A stretch of DNA of 64,000 nucleotides from positions 104,665 to 168,664 of the forward strand of contig NZ_JH815594.1 of assembly GCF_000298075.1 (NCBI RefSeq). The letters are read 5' to 3'. Below the pieces are notes generated by a model. The model searched no databases, was not told the origin of the DNA, and saw nothing but the letters and a program-made list of their open reading frames with translations. Positions 37,426 through 46,300 of this stretch are shown piece after piece. The DNA is from Staphylococcus massiliensis CCUG 55927 (GTDB lineage Bacteria > Bacillota > Bacilli > Staphylococcales > Staphylococcaceae). Both the position numbers and the translations under genes were made by a program. Within the stretch, counting starts at the first letter, position 1. Every line of letters begins with the position of its first letter.

Positions 37426-37943
37426 GCCTCAACACCACCAATTCCATCAGCATCTACTTTGACTTGTTTACGCAGTTGTTTAGTTGATGAATACGCTAAA
37501 GGTAGGTAAAAGATTACAAAGGATCCGGTTATTTGAATAAAAGCATTCCATACATTCACCTTTAAAGTAAACATCATAATCATCATTGATATAACCATAA
37601 ATAGATAAACCAAGACACCACCGATAATACTGATACGTTTACGACGTTGAATATATGCTTCTTTCTCCGCTTCACTCGCCACAACTTTCTTACGTTGTGT
37701 CACAAAGTCACTATGAATTGCCGCTCGTGCGCCTACTATAAAGAAGATTACTGTTAATAGAATCGGCGTGAGTGACATTGTTGCTGTCGCAATCGATGTG
37801 ATAACTGAGATATACCACACTATAAATAAAGCCACTACTAACAACGTTTCAACGAATCCAATTATCTTCGTGCCCATAGTACGTTGATATTCATCTAGTC
37901 CCGATTGATCTTTCGTAAAATCACTTAAACGATAGCTCGCCAT
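37422..37943 (-). CDS. Membrane protein, second gene of XRE operon
   Basis: About 173 residues with four membrane segments. The N-terminal DQSGLDEYQRTMGTKIIGFVETLLVVALFIVWY and a central cytoplasmic stretch (QRKKVVASEAEKEAYIQRRKRI) are the clearest features. I start it at ATG 37943; GAAGGTG lies upstream, overlapping the end of the regulator gene. Small XRE regulators followed by such membrane proteins are common in Bacillota and often autoregulated, but the role is unknown. Confidence 0.7.
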   Translation of the reverse strand: MASYRLSDFTKDQSGLDEYQRTMGTKIIGFVETLLVVALFIVWYISVITSIATATMSLTPILLTVIFFIVGARAAIHSDFVTQRKKVVASEAEKEAYIQRRKRISIIGGVLVYLFMVISMMIMMFTLKVNVWNAFIQITGSFVIFYLPLAYSSTKQLRKQVKVDADGIGGVEA

Positions 37944-37944
37944 A

Positions 37945-38145
37945 TTAATCACCTTCTAAAAATAAGTCGTCTAAAGTTACATTAAGTGTCTTCGCGATGT
38001 TTATACACAAATTTAATGATGGATTATACTTATCATTTTCAATTAAGTTAATCGTTTGTCTAGAGACACCTATTCGTTTCGCTAGTTCTAACTGAGAGAG
38101 GCCGCGCGCGCCTCGATACTTTTTCACATGGTTAACCTGTTTCAA
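37945..38145 (-). CDS. Small XRE-family regulator (66 aa)
   Basis: A stand-alone HTH: KYRGARGLSQLELAKRIGVSRQTINLIENDKYNPSLNLCINIAKTLNVTLDDLF is a complete XRE/Cro-like domain. The start is TTG with GAGGTGG four to five bases upstream; an internal GTG at 38127 is an alternative. First gene of a three-gene operon with two membrane proteins. It probably represses its own operon; upstream A/T-rich ATGTCACATATATGTTACATG (around 38160-38180) contains TGTCACATATATG-like dyad symmetry that could be its operator. Confidence 0.88.
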   Translation of the reverse strand: MKQVNHVKKYRGARGLSQLELAKRIGVSRQTINLIENDKYNPSLNLCINIAKTLNVTLDDLFLEGD

Positions 38146-38159
38146 AATGCCACCTCTTC

Positions 38160-38198
38160 AAATGTCACATATATGTTACATGTACAATATATATGACA
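38160..38198 (-). promoter_or_regulatory. Candidate operator region of the XRE operon
   Basis: Repeated TGTCA/TGTNACAT and ATATATG steps (ATGTCACATATATG, GTTACATGTAC, ATATATGACAT) lie within 40 bases upstream of the small XRE gene. They form overlapping half-sites with dyad symmetry. Typical autoregulatory spacing; assignment is tentative. Confidence 0.35.
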
Positions 38199-38241
38199 TC
38201 TTATAGACTGTCAACTTTCGTTCGTAATTGTATATTAATAC

Positions 38242-38270
38242 TTGATTTAGAATATTTATTCGTTTATACT
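38242..38270 (+). promoter_or_regulatory. argF promoter with ARG box in the spacer
   Basis: TTGATT (38242-38247), 17 bases, TATACT (38265-38270). Within the spacer, GAATATTTATTC (38250-38261) fits the ARG-box core GAAT-W4-ATTC. An ArgR/AhrC repressor bound here would cover both hexamers. Confidence 0.65.
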
Positions 38271-38308
38271 CTATATAAATTCAAACTGGTATTATTGGAG
38301 TGGATATT

Positions 38309-39340
38309 ATGACAACTTACACAACTTCATTACACCAACTTAATCAATTTAAAGGTAAAAGCTTTTTAAAAACGATGGATTATACAGGTGATGAACTACT
38401 AACTTTAATTGACTTTTCAATGGAGTTAAAAGATAAAAAGCAACGACACATTCCGCATCGTTATCTTGAAGGTAAAAACATCGCGCTTATCTTTCAGAAA
38501 CCTTCGACGCGTACACGTTGTGCGTTCACTGTTGCCGCGCGAGACATGGGTGCTTTCCCACAATTTCTCGGTGAAAAGGATTTACAACTTGGTACGAAAG
38601 AATCGGCTGAAGATACGGCTAAAGTGCTTGGAAGAATGTTCGACGGTATTGAGTATCGTGGCTTTAAACAATCAGACGTTGAGGATTTAGCGCAACATTC
38701 AGGTGTTCCCGTGTGGAACGGTTTAACGGATGATTGGCATCCGACTCAAATGTTAGCTGACTTTATGACCCTTAAAGAAAAGCTCGGTGCATTGAAAGGC
38801 AAAACGCTCACTTACGTGGGAGATAGTCGAAACAACGTTGCGCATTCATTATTAATTGCGGGCAGTCTGCTCGGTGTCAACATTCATATTGCTGCACCTA
38901 CTGCTTTACAACCTAAAGCTTCCGTTGTGGAAAAGGCCAAAAGCTTTGCGAGCGAATCTGGAAGTCATATCCTTATTACAGACGATATCGAGGAAGCAGT
39001 TCAAGGTACTGACGCGTTGTACACTGACGTCTGGGTGTCTATGGGTGAGGATGAATCCGTAGTTGCAGAGCGTATTGAACTACTTAAACCATATCAAGTG
39101 AACCAATCTATGATAGATCAAACGAAGAATCCAGATGTGCTCTTCTTACACTGCCTTCCTGCTTGTCACGATTTGAAAAGCGAAATGGGCGAAGCCTTCT
39201 ATGAAAAGTTTGGTATGAAGGAACTTGAAGTCACAGATGAGGTTTTTAGAAGTAAACATTCAGTCGTCTTCGATCAAGCAGAGAACCGTCTGCATACGAT
39301 AAAATCAGTCATGGCTGCGACACTTGGAGATATTTATTAA
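38309..39340 (+). CDS. argF: Ornithine carbamoyltransferase
   Basis: About 343 residues. Converts ornithine and carbamoyl phosphate to citrulline, or the reverse in the deiminase pathway. Carbamoyl-phosphate loop [34 protein letters not shown] and the HCLPA active-site motif (LHCLPACHD) are intact. The start is ATG 38309 after GGAGTGG. No argG/argH or arcA/arcC lies nearby, so whether it is anabolic (ArgF) or catabolic (ArcB) is not settled; the ARG box and the divergent YfcC transporter are compatible with either. Confidence 0.93.
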   Translation: MTTYTTSLHQLNQFKGKSFLKTMDYTGDELLTLIDFSMELKDKKQRHIPHRYLEGKNIALIFQKPSTRTRCAFTVAARDMGAFPQFLGEKDLQLGTKESAEDTAKVLGRMFDGIEYRGFKQSDVEDLAQHSGVPVWNGLTDDWHPTQMLADFMTLKEKLGALKGKTLTYVGDSRNNVAHSLLIAGSLLGVNIHIAAPTALQPKASVVEKAKSFASESGSHILITDDIEEAVQGTDALYTDVWVSMGEDESVVAERIELLKPYQVNQSMIDQTKNPDVLFLHCLPACHDLKSEMGEAFYEKFGMKELEVTDEVFRSKHSVVFDQAENRLHTIKSVMAATLGDIY

Positions 39341-39366
39341 AATTGCATATTTTATGAATAAAAATT

Positions 39367-39396
39367 AGGCGAACTCTCGATGTGTTGAGTTCGCCT
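39367..39396. terminator. Terminator between argF and DUF805 gene
   Basis: Perfect ten-base arms (39367-39376 and 39387-39396), ten-base loop, six Ts on the plus strand and an A/T-rich other flank; convergent genes on both sides. Confidence 0.9.
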
Positions 39397-39410
39397 TTTT
39401 TAATTGAAGC

Positions 39411-39965
39411 TTAAAACCCGAAATCTTCTTTAGGATTTGGACCGTACTTGTTAGGACCCTTTTGCGATTTATATATCGCGACAATAAAGATAGCTATCGT
39501 AAGCAGCCAATATAGGTTACTTAGAATTAATCCAAATGCACCACTTAAATAATCAAAATTTGGTGTACTGAGTGCAGTAACTGCTTTTTCAATTTGTGTA
39601 AAACCCAATCCTGACGATAATTCTATGAAGAACCCGAAGAACCTTGCTATTAAAGATATAATGAGTATCATAATTGGAATAGTCATCGACCAACCTACAT
39701 CATGAAAGCGTCGCACACTAAGTGTGAACGCCGGAATTGTTAAGAAAATGAATATGAGTGAGATTATAAACTCTAAAATTCTGTCGTTCATAGAATTAAA
39801 TGACATTTCGGAAACTAAAATAGAAATACCAGTTAACGCAATTGTAAACAATATCGCCCATATGACCATGTACCAAAATTCACTTCGAGAACTTCTACCT
39901 TTAATGTTGAAGTAGTTTTTGAAAAACAATACAAGTGCTTCAAAAAATCCTATATCTCTTTCGAT
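39411..39965 (-). CDS. DUF805 membrane protein, apparent AUC start
   Basis: About 184 residues with four membrane segments and the DUF805 signatures NYFNIKGRSSRSEFWYM and LSVRRFHDVGWS, ending GPNKYGPNPKEDFGF. Compared with its upstream paralogue, the frame clearly continues past the TTG at 39929 as DIGFFEALVLFF. At the position matching the paralogue's ATG the codon is ATC, eight bases after a strong GGAGG; there is no ATG, GTG or TTG in frame there. Either AUC is used as a rare start or the start was lost by a point change and translation is reduced. Family function unknown. Confidence 0.75.
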   Translation of the reverse strand: MERDIGFFEALVLFFKNYFNIKGRSSRSEFWYMVIWAILFTIALTGISILVSEMSFNSMNDRILEFIISLIFIFLTIPAFTLSVRRFHDVGWSMTIPIMILIISLIARFFGFFIELSSGLGFTQIEKAVTALSTPNFDYLSGAFGLILSNLYWLLTIAIFIVAIYKSQKGPNKYGPNPKEDFGF

Positions 39966-39995
39966 TTTAAGCGCCTCCTTGATGGAATTATTAAA

Positions 39996-40021
39996 AGTGG
40001 CTCGATAATTTTCAAGCCACT
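39996..40021 (-). terminator. Terminator between the two DUF805 genes
   Basis: Arms AGTGGCT/AGCCACT (39996-40002 and 40015-40021) are followed by four Ts on the minus strand. It would limit read-through from the first into the second DUF805 gene. Confidence 0.6.
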
Positions 40022-40027
40022 TAAGAA

Positions 40028-40663
40028 TTAGTAATGATATTTGTCTTGATTATTTTCGTGGGGCTTTTCAGAAGAAGCATCACCATGAAAACGATCGTTT
40101 AAATCACGCTGGTTGTCACTATAGCCATCACCGTCATAGCGATTGTCGTAATGATTGATTGCTTTCGGATTAGGACCGTATTTGTTCGTGCCTTTCTTAG
40201 AATCAAGAATCGTCACGACGAGAGAGAAAATGCTAAGTACGAAACTTAGTAAACCAAACACCATCATGAAAATCGCGAGACCGATTGGAAAATTTTCAGG
40301 CGTATAATTTTTCTCTATAACGACTTGAACGACGTTTGTTCCTACGCCGACAAGAAAATTAAATATAAACAACCCGATTGGCACCCAAGTTGGAAATCCT
40401 ACATCATGGAATCGTCGAACTAATAATGCTAAGTTCGGTATAAAAGACCCTAATGTGAATAGTCCCCAAATGATTCCCATTAGAATTCCTAATATCGGAT
40501 TAATAATGAAACTAATAATTGTAACGAACATAAAAGCGATATGTATAATGACAAACCATAGTGCGACATACCAATACTCGCTTCGACGACTTCTTCCTCT
40601 AAAATTAAAATAGTTCGTCCAAAATAATTTAAACGCTTCTAAAAACCCTACGTCCTTCTTCAT
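40028..40663 (-). CDS. DUF805 membrane protein
   Basis: About 211 residues: four membrane segments, N-terminal VGFLEAFKLFWTNYFNFRGRSRRSEYWYVALW, internal LVRRFHDVGFP and KKGTNKYGPNPKA, then a hydrophilic Tyr/Asp/Asn/His-rich tail (NRYDGDGYSDNQRD). The start is ATG 40663 after AAGGAG, not the longer frame at 40723. It is a clear paralogue of the next gene downstream. The family is widespread with no settled function. Confidence 0.88.
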   Translation of the reverse strand: MKKDVGFLEAFKLFWTNYFNFRGRSRRSEYWYVALWFVIIHIAFMFVTIISFIINPILGILMGIIWGLFTLGSFIPNLALLVRRFHDVGFPTWVPIGLFIFNFLVGVGTNVVQVVIEKNYTPENFPIGLAIFMMVFGLLSFVLSIFSLVVTILDSKKGTNKYGPNPKAINHYDNRYDGDGYSDNQRDLNDRFHGDASSEKPHENNQDKYHY

Positions 40664-40848
40664 AAAGTCTCTCCTTCTTTTTAAAAATTTCTGTAATTTT
40701 GAAATATAAGTACATCGTATCATATAACTAAAAAATTAAAACACTTTTATAATTAATTATAATTTTAGATTGTTTAATAAAGCAATGATATCAGTATTTA
40801 AGTCCATTTAAATTAATGATAAAGTTATTCTAACAAGGAGTGAACGTC

Positions 40849-41463
40849 ATGGATTTTATTGAAAGAGACACTGAAACGATAGCTAAGGACTTACTGGGCC
40901 TTAAGATTATTTATATCGATCCTGAATCAGGCACGAGATTTAGCGGTTTTATTGTTGAGACAGAAGCGTATCTCGGGACGATTGACCGCGCGTCGCATAG
41001 TTACAACGGTCGCCGAACACCGCGAGTCGAGTCGCTATATCGTAAAGGCGGCACAATTTATGCGCATGTGATGCATACACATTTACTTATCAATTTCGTA
41101 GCTCAAGACGAAGATGTACCTCATGGTATATTGATCCGTGGAATTGAACCTGATGAAGGTGTTGAAGAGATGTCGTTGAATCGAAATAAGACAGGCTATG
41201 ATATCACAAATGGTCCAGGTAAATTGACGAAAGCTATGAACATCAAGCAAAGTTTAGATGGCACGCCAATCAATGCCGGCCCATTTTATATAGATGAAGA
41301 AAACCGTCGATATCCTAAAGAAATCGTAGCTGATGCTCGAATTGGCATTCCTAATAAAGGTGAATGGACGGATAAACCGCTTCGTTTCACCGTTAAAGGG
41401 AACCCTTATGTCTCACGTCGTCCGAAACGCGATATGATCGACGCCAAAGATACTTGGAAATAG
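40849..41463 (+). CDS. 3-methyladenine DNA glycosylase (AAG/MPG family)
   Basis: About 204 residues of the alkyladenine glycosylase fold. Excises alkylated purines in base excision repair. Motifs are LLGLKIIY, the catalytic [10 protein letters not shown] with Glu, [19 protein letters not shown] and [13 protein letters not shown]-terminal [14 protein letters not shown]. The start is ATG 40849, eight bases after AAGGAG. Confidence 0.93.
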   Translation: MDFIERDTETIAKDLLGLKIIYIDPESGTRFSGFIVETEAYLGTIDRASHSYNGRRTPRVESLYRKGGTIYAHVMHTHLLINFVAQDEDVPHGILIRGIEPDEGVEEMSLNRNKTGYDITNGPGKLTKAMNIKQSLDGTPINAGPFYIDEENRRYPKEIVADARIGIPNKGEWTDKPLRFTVKGNPYVSRRPKRDMIDAKDTWK

Positions 41464-41505
41464 ATGTATGAGACGCTGACCACCATATTCCTTTACTTCA
41501 CTTTC

Positions 41506-41518
41506 TGAAAAGCCCTTT
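41506..41518 (+). repeat. Copy of short motif TGAAAAGCCCTTT
   Basis: It lies immediately before the 41-bp tandem array, 3' of the glycosylase gene. Confidence 0.6.
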
Positions 41519-41539
41519 AGTGAAACTTTGAATGGTGGA

Positions 41540-41785
41540 TGAGACTTGATAACGGATCGCTCATCAAGTTTCAATGGCTCTGAGACTCGATCACGGCTCG
41601 CTCATCAAGTTTCAAATGGCCTGAGACTTGATTACGGATTCACCATCAAGTTTCAAATGCCCTGAGACTTGATTACGGATTCACCATCAAGTTTCAAACA
41701 CCCTGAGACTTGATTACGGATTCACCATCAAGTTTCAAAGGCTCTGAGACTTGATTACGGATTCACCATCAAGTTTCAAATCACT
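41540..41785 (+). repeat. Tandem array, six units of 41 bp, each a hairpin
   Basis: Units start at 41540, 41581, 41622, 41663, 41704 and 41745. Each contains GAGACTTGAT, a 12-base centre such as TACGGATTCACC, and ATCAAGTTTC, which pair over ten bases (one G-U). The first two units differ most in the loop and keep pairing. No spacers, so not a CRISPR. It lies between the glycosylase and the terminator of the NhaC gene. Confidence 0.9.
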
Positions 41786-41838
41786 CAAATGCGCCCTCCT
41801 ACAAAATTCAATGCCAACACCTCACTACCCACAAAAAA

Positions 41839-41868
41839 AAGTGGAACCCACTCTAGCAGGTTCCACTT
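41839..41868. terminator. Terminator of the NhaC-family gene
   Basis: Perfect arms AAGTGGAACC/GGTTCCACTT (41839-41848 and 41859-41868), flanked by A-run and T-run on either strand. Confidence 0.9.
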
Positions 41869-41875
41869 TTTATAC

Positions 41876-43198
41876 TTACTTATTTTCCTTTTTGCGAAGT
41901 AAACCAAACTGGATGGTTATAATCGCACATATCATCAATACTAAAGGATAGAAAGAGTATTGAAGTACTTCTAAATATGAAACTTTACCATATTGTTCAA
42001 CCATTAACATGCCGCTATCATGCGGTAACAACATCAAAGCACTTGCCGCAAAGATATCAAGTAGACTTGCCATTCGCTTCGGTGGCACTTTGTACTCCTG
42101 ACCGATTTCTTTTGCAATAGGTGCAGAAATAATAATCGCAAGCACATTATGAACAAGTGACGCGGATAGAATACCTGCCATGAAACTGATGACGTATTCA
42201 GCACTCTTACGATTTCGGGCCTTAGATTTCATAGTCTTGATGACCCAATCAATACCGCCGTAATAACGGATTAAGGCTACTAAACCAGAAACTAAGAATG
42301 CGACTAAGAAGATTGGAAACATACTTTCCATACCTTTACCAAGCGCACTCGTCCATTGGAAGAAATCAAGCTTACCTTCAGCAATTCCGATAATCCCCGT
42401 CATCACAATACCGATCATGAGTACAAGAATAACGTCCAGACCAAAAACTGCTGCTACCAACACAAATAGATACGGTAACACATCTAAGAAATTGAAACTT
42501 AAGTCACCTTTAATATTACCAGTACCGCCAACTACCGCATAAATGATAAAGGTAATTATTGCTGCAGGTAGCGCAATCAGAAAGTTCATTCTAAACTTAT
42601 CTTTCATCTTCGCGCCAACACCATTCGTCGCAGCAATCGTCGTATCCGAAATAATCGATAAGTTATCGCCGAAGTATGCACCTGCTATTACCGCAGCACC
42701 TGCAGCTGCAACATTTAAATCAGCAGCCTGTGCGACACTAACACCTACAGGAATAAAGGCTGCTTGGGCGCCAGTCGACGTACCTAGTGTTAACGCGGCG
42801 AAACCACTAATAATGAATATCCCTGGAATAATCAAGCTCGCTGGAATCACTGATAATCCCATGTTCACCATGGCATCCTTACCACCCATTTCACCAGCGG
42901 CAGTCGAGAACGCGCCAGCTAATAACAGGATTAATCCAAGTTGCACAATGCCTGAGTTACCAGCATTCTCTGTAAATACCTTAACCTTTTTAGTAAAAGG
43001 CGTCTTAATGTCATAACATAACCAGGCGATTGCAATACCTATAAATATCGCGACATATCTAGGCAATTTGTCAAAAGCATCTTCACTACCCATTATCGTA
43101 AAAAACAACCCTACGCCAATGTAAAGCACTAAAAAAATCACTAACGGAAGTAACGCTAAAGCACCATACTGTTTTTTACTGCGTAATTCGTTAGACAT
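41876..43198 (-). CDS. NhaC-family antiporter/amino acid transporter (no riboswitch)
   Basis: About 440 residues with some 12 membrane segments. Conserved stretches are GTSTGAQAAFIPVG, GAYFGDNLSIISDTTIAATNG and HNVLAIIISAPIAKEIG. It is a paralogue of the SAM-controlled protein at 15690. No SAM, lysine or other riboswitch pattern lies upstream, so it is not regulated the same way and probably has another substrate. The start is ATG 43198 (GGAG eight bases before), six bases inside the longer frame. Confidence 0.85.
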   Translation of the reverse strand: MSNELRSKKQYGALALLPLVIFLVLYIGVGLFFTIMGSEDAFDKLPRYVAIFIGIAIAWLCYDIKTPFTKKVKVFTENAGNSGIVQLGLILLLAGAFSTAAGEMGGKDAMVNMGLSVIPASLIIPGIFIISGFAALTLGTSTGAQAAFIPVGVSVAQAADLNVAAAGAAVIAGAYFGDNLSIISDTTIAATNGVGAKMKDKFRMNFLIALPAAIITFIIYAVVGGTGNIKGDLSFNFLDVLPYLFVLVAAVFGLDVILVLMIGIVMTGIIGIAEGKLDFFQWTSALGKGMESMFPIFLVAFLVSGLVALIRYYGGIDWVIKTMKSKARNRKSAEYVISFMAGILSASLVHNVLAIIISAPIAKEIGQEYKVPPKRMASLLDIFAASALMLLPHDSGMLMVEQYGKVSYLEVLQYSFYPLVLMICAIITIQFGLLRKKENK

Positions 43199-43336
43199 TT
43201 TCATTTCTCCTATTCATATTATTACTATCAGAATTATACATTTTTTTAGATATAATACAAGGTTCTTGTTTAATTCCAATTATTGAAAATATATTTTTAA
43301 AGTTCTAAAAACTTTAATATTTATTTTCGCTCCCCC

Positions 43337-43349
43337 TTGAAAAGCCCTT
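43337..43349 (+). repeat. Copy of short motif TTGAAAAGCCCTT
   Basis: It lies between the NhaC gene and the DUF4097 operon terminator. Confidence 0.6.
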
Positions 43350-43384
43350 ATAAAGCGTTAGTTCCCGTTGATTAAACTAAAAAA

Positions 43385-43404
43385 GTGAGGCGCTCACGCC
43401 TCAC
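43385..43404 (-). terminator. Terminator of the PadR-DUF1700-DUF4097 operon
   Basis: Perfect eight-base arms GTGAGGCG/CGCCTCAC with a four-base loop, followed by six Ts on the minus strand. Confidence 0.88.
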
Positions 43405-43414
43405 TCCATCAACC

Positions 43415-44209
43415 TTATTTAATTCGAATTTCGCCTGTATCGGCTACTAATTTAAATAGATACTTTCCGTCACCACTACGTCTATCTTTAAGCGCATCAT
43501 TTTCAAAGGAAACATCGCCAACACCGGAACGCGCATCAAATTGTGTATTTTGAGGTAATTCATCATACGTAATATCGATTTCACCTGTATCCGTTTCTGC
43601 ACTCGCATAAATATCAGGTGTCATATCTTCTATACGAATTGTACCTGTGTTCGTATAAGTGTCTAAGCGTGTGTAAGTCGTTTTCTTAGAAATAAAGTCG
43701 CCAGTATCGATATGAATTAAAGAATTTCCTAATTTATTGTGTTCTGATTTCACACGGCCTGAATCAACATCTATTTCAGACATTTTAGATCGAATGCCTT
43801 TAATCTTAACGTCACCCGAATCTGACTCTAGCTTAAGTTTCTCCAATTCTGTTTCTGGAACAGTAACGATAACTTTGTTGCGATTAGTTTTACCAAAGAT
43901 GTCAAATTCTACATGGAAGCTTGAATCTTCTTCTACCTTCAACGTTTTATCTTCAACTTTTGTGCTAAATTTCGTAACCTTATCATTAAGCATGGTTTCA
44001 ACCTTAAAGCGATCGCCTTTTCTTATCTCAACATCTGCAGAGATCGTATCAATATCTAACCCATGAATTGGTTCATCGAACGATTTACTTTTCTTCTTAG
44101 TGACGCCATGATCTTCACTCATTTTCTTCACTTCATAGAACGTCAAAGCTCCGAATACAACAGTGATGATAAGTCCTATGATTAATAGTATCTTTAAATA
44201 TTTTCTCAT
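43415..44209 (-). CDS. DUF4097-family beta-helix protein, membrane anchored
   Basis: 264 residues: one N-terminal membrane helix (YLKILLIIGLIITVVFGALTFYEV), then an extracytoplasmic domain made of repeated short beta-strand units (SDSGDVKIKG, IDTGDFISKKT, TNTGTIRIED, TDTGEIDITY, SGVGDVSFEN), ending VADTGEIRIK. This is the DUF4097 beta-solenoid pattern. Together with DUF1700 and PadR it makes a common Bacillota operon of envelope-related but undefined function. Overlaps the DUF1700 gene by four bases. Confidence 0.88.
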   Translation of the reverse strand: MRKYLKILLIIGLIITVVFGALTFYEVKKMSEDHGVTKKKSKSFDEPIHGLDIDTISADVEIRKGDRFKVETMLNDKVTKFSTKVEDKTLKVEEDSSFHVEFDIFGKTNRNKVIVTVPETELEKLKLESDSGDVKIKGIRSKMSEIDVDSGRVKSEHNKLGNSLIHIDTGDFISKKTTYTRLDTYTNTGTIRIEDMTPDIYASAETDTGEIDITYDELPQNTQFDARSGVGDVSFENDALKDRRSGDGKYLFKLVADTGEIRIK

Positions 44210-44766
44210 GCCTTCGTACTCCTTTTAAACTGATCAATATTCCACTTCAAGTATCGAACACATAGTTTAATAAATGATTTAATAGCTTTAATCGCGATCA
44301 CTAGGAATATAAGCCCTATGCCAAACATCGTTAGAGAAACGTAGACTTCTAAAGGCATAAGATTGTTAAAGCCATCCGTAGCTCCCTTTAATATCATAAA
44401 TAATGGCGCGGTTACAAAGCCTACACTCATCGATGCAATCGTAAACAATATACCGACGATAAACATAAACGGTATCGTAATCACGAAAAAGTTCAGCACG
44501 CCTAGTCCGATCGTCGCGATAATTGCTTTTCCGACATCACCAACCTTACCACTTTCATGTGCGCGTTCGACAGCCATAGATGCATTCATTTCTTTAGCAA
44601 TATCTTTAGGGTGACCAAGTTCTTCCGAGATCTGTGCTTCAGACTTACCATCCCGCATCCCATCTAAGAAATGTATATGATATTCATCGATTATGTCGTT
44701 CTTTTCATCTTCACTGATATGCTTTAAATGATTTCGTAATGTGGCTAAATAAGCCTCTTTATTCAT
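44206..44766 (-). CDS. DUF1700-family membrane protein
   Basis: 186 residues. The first approximately 75 are cytoplasmic and helical (YLATLRNHLKHISEDEKNDIIDEYHIHFLDG, a DUF1700 signature, with EELGHPKDIAKEM); then come two to three membrane segments. It starts within the end of the padR gene (overlap 8 bases) and overlaps DUF4097 by 4, so all three are translationally coupled. It may act as a co-sensor or regulator partner of PadR; unproven. Confidence 0.88.
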   Translation of the reverse strand: MNKEAYLATLRNHLKHISEDEKNDIIDEYHIHFLDGMRDGKSEAQISEELGHPKDIAKEMNASMAVERAHESGKVGDVGKAIIATIGLGVLNFFVITIPFMFIVGILFTIASMSVGFVTAPLFMILKGATDGFNNLMPLEVYVSLTMFGIGLIFLVIAIKAIKSFIKLCVRYLKWNIDQFKRSTKA

Positions 44767-45082
44767 TCGCGTTTGCCTCCTTTATGAAAATGTCTACAAT
44801 CTCAATAAATGATTCCCATTCAACTAAACGTGCTTCTAAACGCTCGCGTCCCTTTTCTGTAAGGTCGTAGTATTTTCGTTGAGGACCTTCAGATGACGGT
44901 TGGTAATAAGTTTGTAACACGTCGTCTTTAACGAGACGCCTTAAAAGTGGGTACACCGTTCCTTCAGCAATCGTCATATGTCGCCCGATTGACTGAACAA
45001 GCGAATACCCATATTGAGGCTCATTTTTGATGATTAATAACACAATTAATTCTAAAGCGCCTTTCTTATATTGAATATTCAA
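44759..45082 (-). CDS. PadR-family transcriptional regulator
   Basis: 107 residues, a complete PadR winged helix: KGALELIVLLIIKNEPQYGYSLVQSIG, AEGTVYPLLRRLVKDDVLQTYY and the C-terminal helix. First gene of the operon; it probably represses its own promoter. Just upstream the sequence GTACTNNG recurs (AGTACT, GGTACTG near 45105-45165), which could form its operator. Ligand unknown. Confidence 0.9.
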   Translation of the reverse strand: MNIQYKKGALELIVLLIIKNEPQYGYSLVQSIGRHMTIAEGTVYPLLRRLVKDDVLQTYYQPSSEGPQRKYYDLTEKGRERLEARLVEWESFIEIVDIFIKEANANE

Positions 45083-45310
45083 TCGTTACACCTCGTTTTC
45101 CGGTACTGTGTATTACCAAGTACTCAAATAGAATATAGCACATCACTATTATACATTGCAAGGTACTGGTTAATATTTAATACACAGATTTTTATCATTG
45201 CACATAAATACACCTCATCATCGTGGTCGGCAATACCTTTCAAAGCTTTCCTATTTCCACTTTAAAAGCCCTCTGCCCTACCCTTAATGACAAGGTGTAT
45301 ATCGAATTAT

Positions 45311-46159
45311 TTATAATTTAATGACAAATTCTTGTTTAATATATTCAGTTTCAGACTCTATAATACATACATAGAAGTGTTCTGTTTCAGGAGTCATTAC
45401 AATTGGATGCGTGATACGGAGTTGAATTGGTTTATCGTAGTCTAATTCTTGCGTAAGGAGCGTGTTACCCTTAGGATCCATAATCATACAGTTTAAGTAT
45501 GGTCGCCCTTCTACATCTAAACATTTGAAAGTTACTTCAGCTTGATTCGAATTAATGACTTTAATGTCTAGATCAAAATCATCTAAGCGTTCTACCTCTC
45601 TTTTCATTATGAAAGCTTCCACGTTCGATATCGCTAAATTCGAGGCAGCTATACCTGGGTGCATGACTAAAGTTAGCTCATTATCAAAAGCACTAATCAC
45701 TTCAGATACTTCATAATGCTTGGTCGAACTATCATAACCACTCGTATCAATATAATGGTGATTCAGCATTACCGTAGTAAATGGTGCTAATTGACGTAAC
45801 GTAAGATGGTAATCTTTAACCGCTTCATAATCTTTCATATTAAATCTCGTCTTAAATACAGTCGTCGTTGGATAATCATTTAGAAGTTGTTCAAAAGAAG
45901 TATGTTCATGTTCGCTGATTGGGATATGTTCTAATTTTAGCGTGTCGTTAATTTGTGTAGTTAATAGAAGTTGTTCAAGTAAGTTTTTAGGATCTTCATA
46001 AATGGATGTTTTCCAATTGTCTTTTAAATAAGTAATTGTAGAAACATCAGGCAATTCTTTAAGAAATTCTTCCGGTGTTGCATAAACGTGATAATCATTT
46101 TGTCGATGCAACATTTTAACATGTGTTGGTAGTTTATATTTATTTATATCTTGCTTCAC
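45311..46159 (-). CDS. Hypothetical protein (282 aa), GTG start
   Basis: A soluble acidic protein with a GTG start after GGGGGAA. The N-terminal half is mixed alpha/beta with HIPISEHEHTSFEQLL; the C-terminal third looks like a beta-sandwich (DFDLDIKVINSNQAEVTFKCLDVEGRPYLNCMIMDPKGNTLLTQELDY). I do not recognise the family. It could be an intracellular glycosyltransferase-accessory type protein, but nothing in the sequence or neighbours proves that. It is divergent from the broken AraC gene. Confidence 0.6.
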   Translation of the reverse strand: MKQDINKYKLPTHVKMLHRQNDYHVYATPEEFLKELPDVSTITYLKDNWKTSIYEDPKNLLEQLLLTTQINDTLKLEHIPISEHEHTSFEQLLNDYPTTTVFKTRFNMKDYEAVKDYHLTLRQLAPFTTVMLNHHYIDTSGYDSSTKHYEVSEVISAFDNELTLVMHPGIAASNLAISNVEAFIMKREVERLDDFDLDIKVINSNQAEVTFKCLDVEGRPYLNCMIMDPKGNTLLTQELDYDKPIQLRITHPIVMTPETEHFYVCIIESETEYIKQEFVIKL

Positions 46160-46300
46160 GATTTGTTCCCCCGTTTATATCTTTCTATAAAACAAACTTT
46201 CAACGATTTGAATTTATCACAATTTTATTATTTAAAATATTACTTCATCGACCAAAAATATGGTAAAATGTTTCCATTAAATACTTTAGGGGTTTAAAGC

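Noticed and set aside
43205..43400. Riboswitch upstream of the second NhaC gene
   Set aside because: No SAM, lysine or T-box core motifs could be found; only a short-motif copy and a neighbouring operon's terminator are present.
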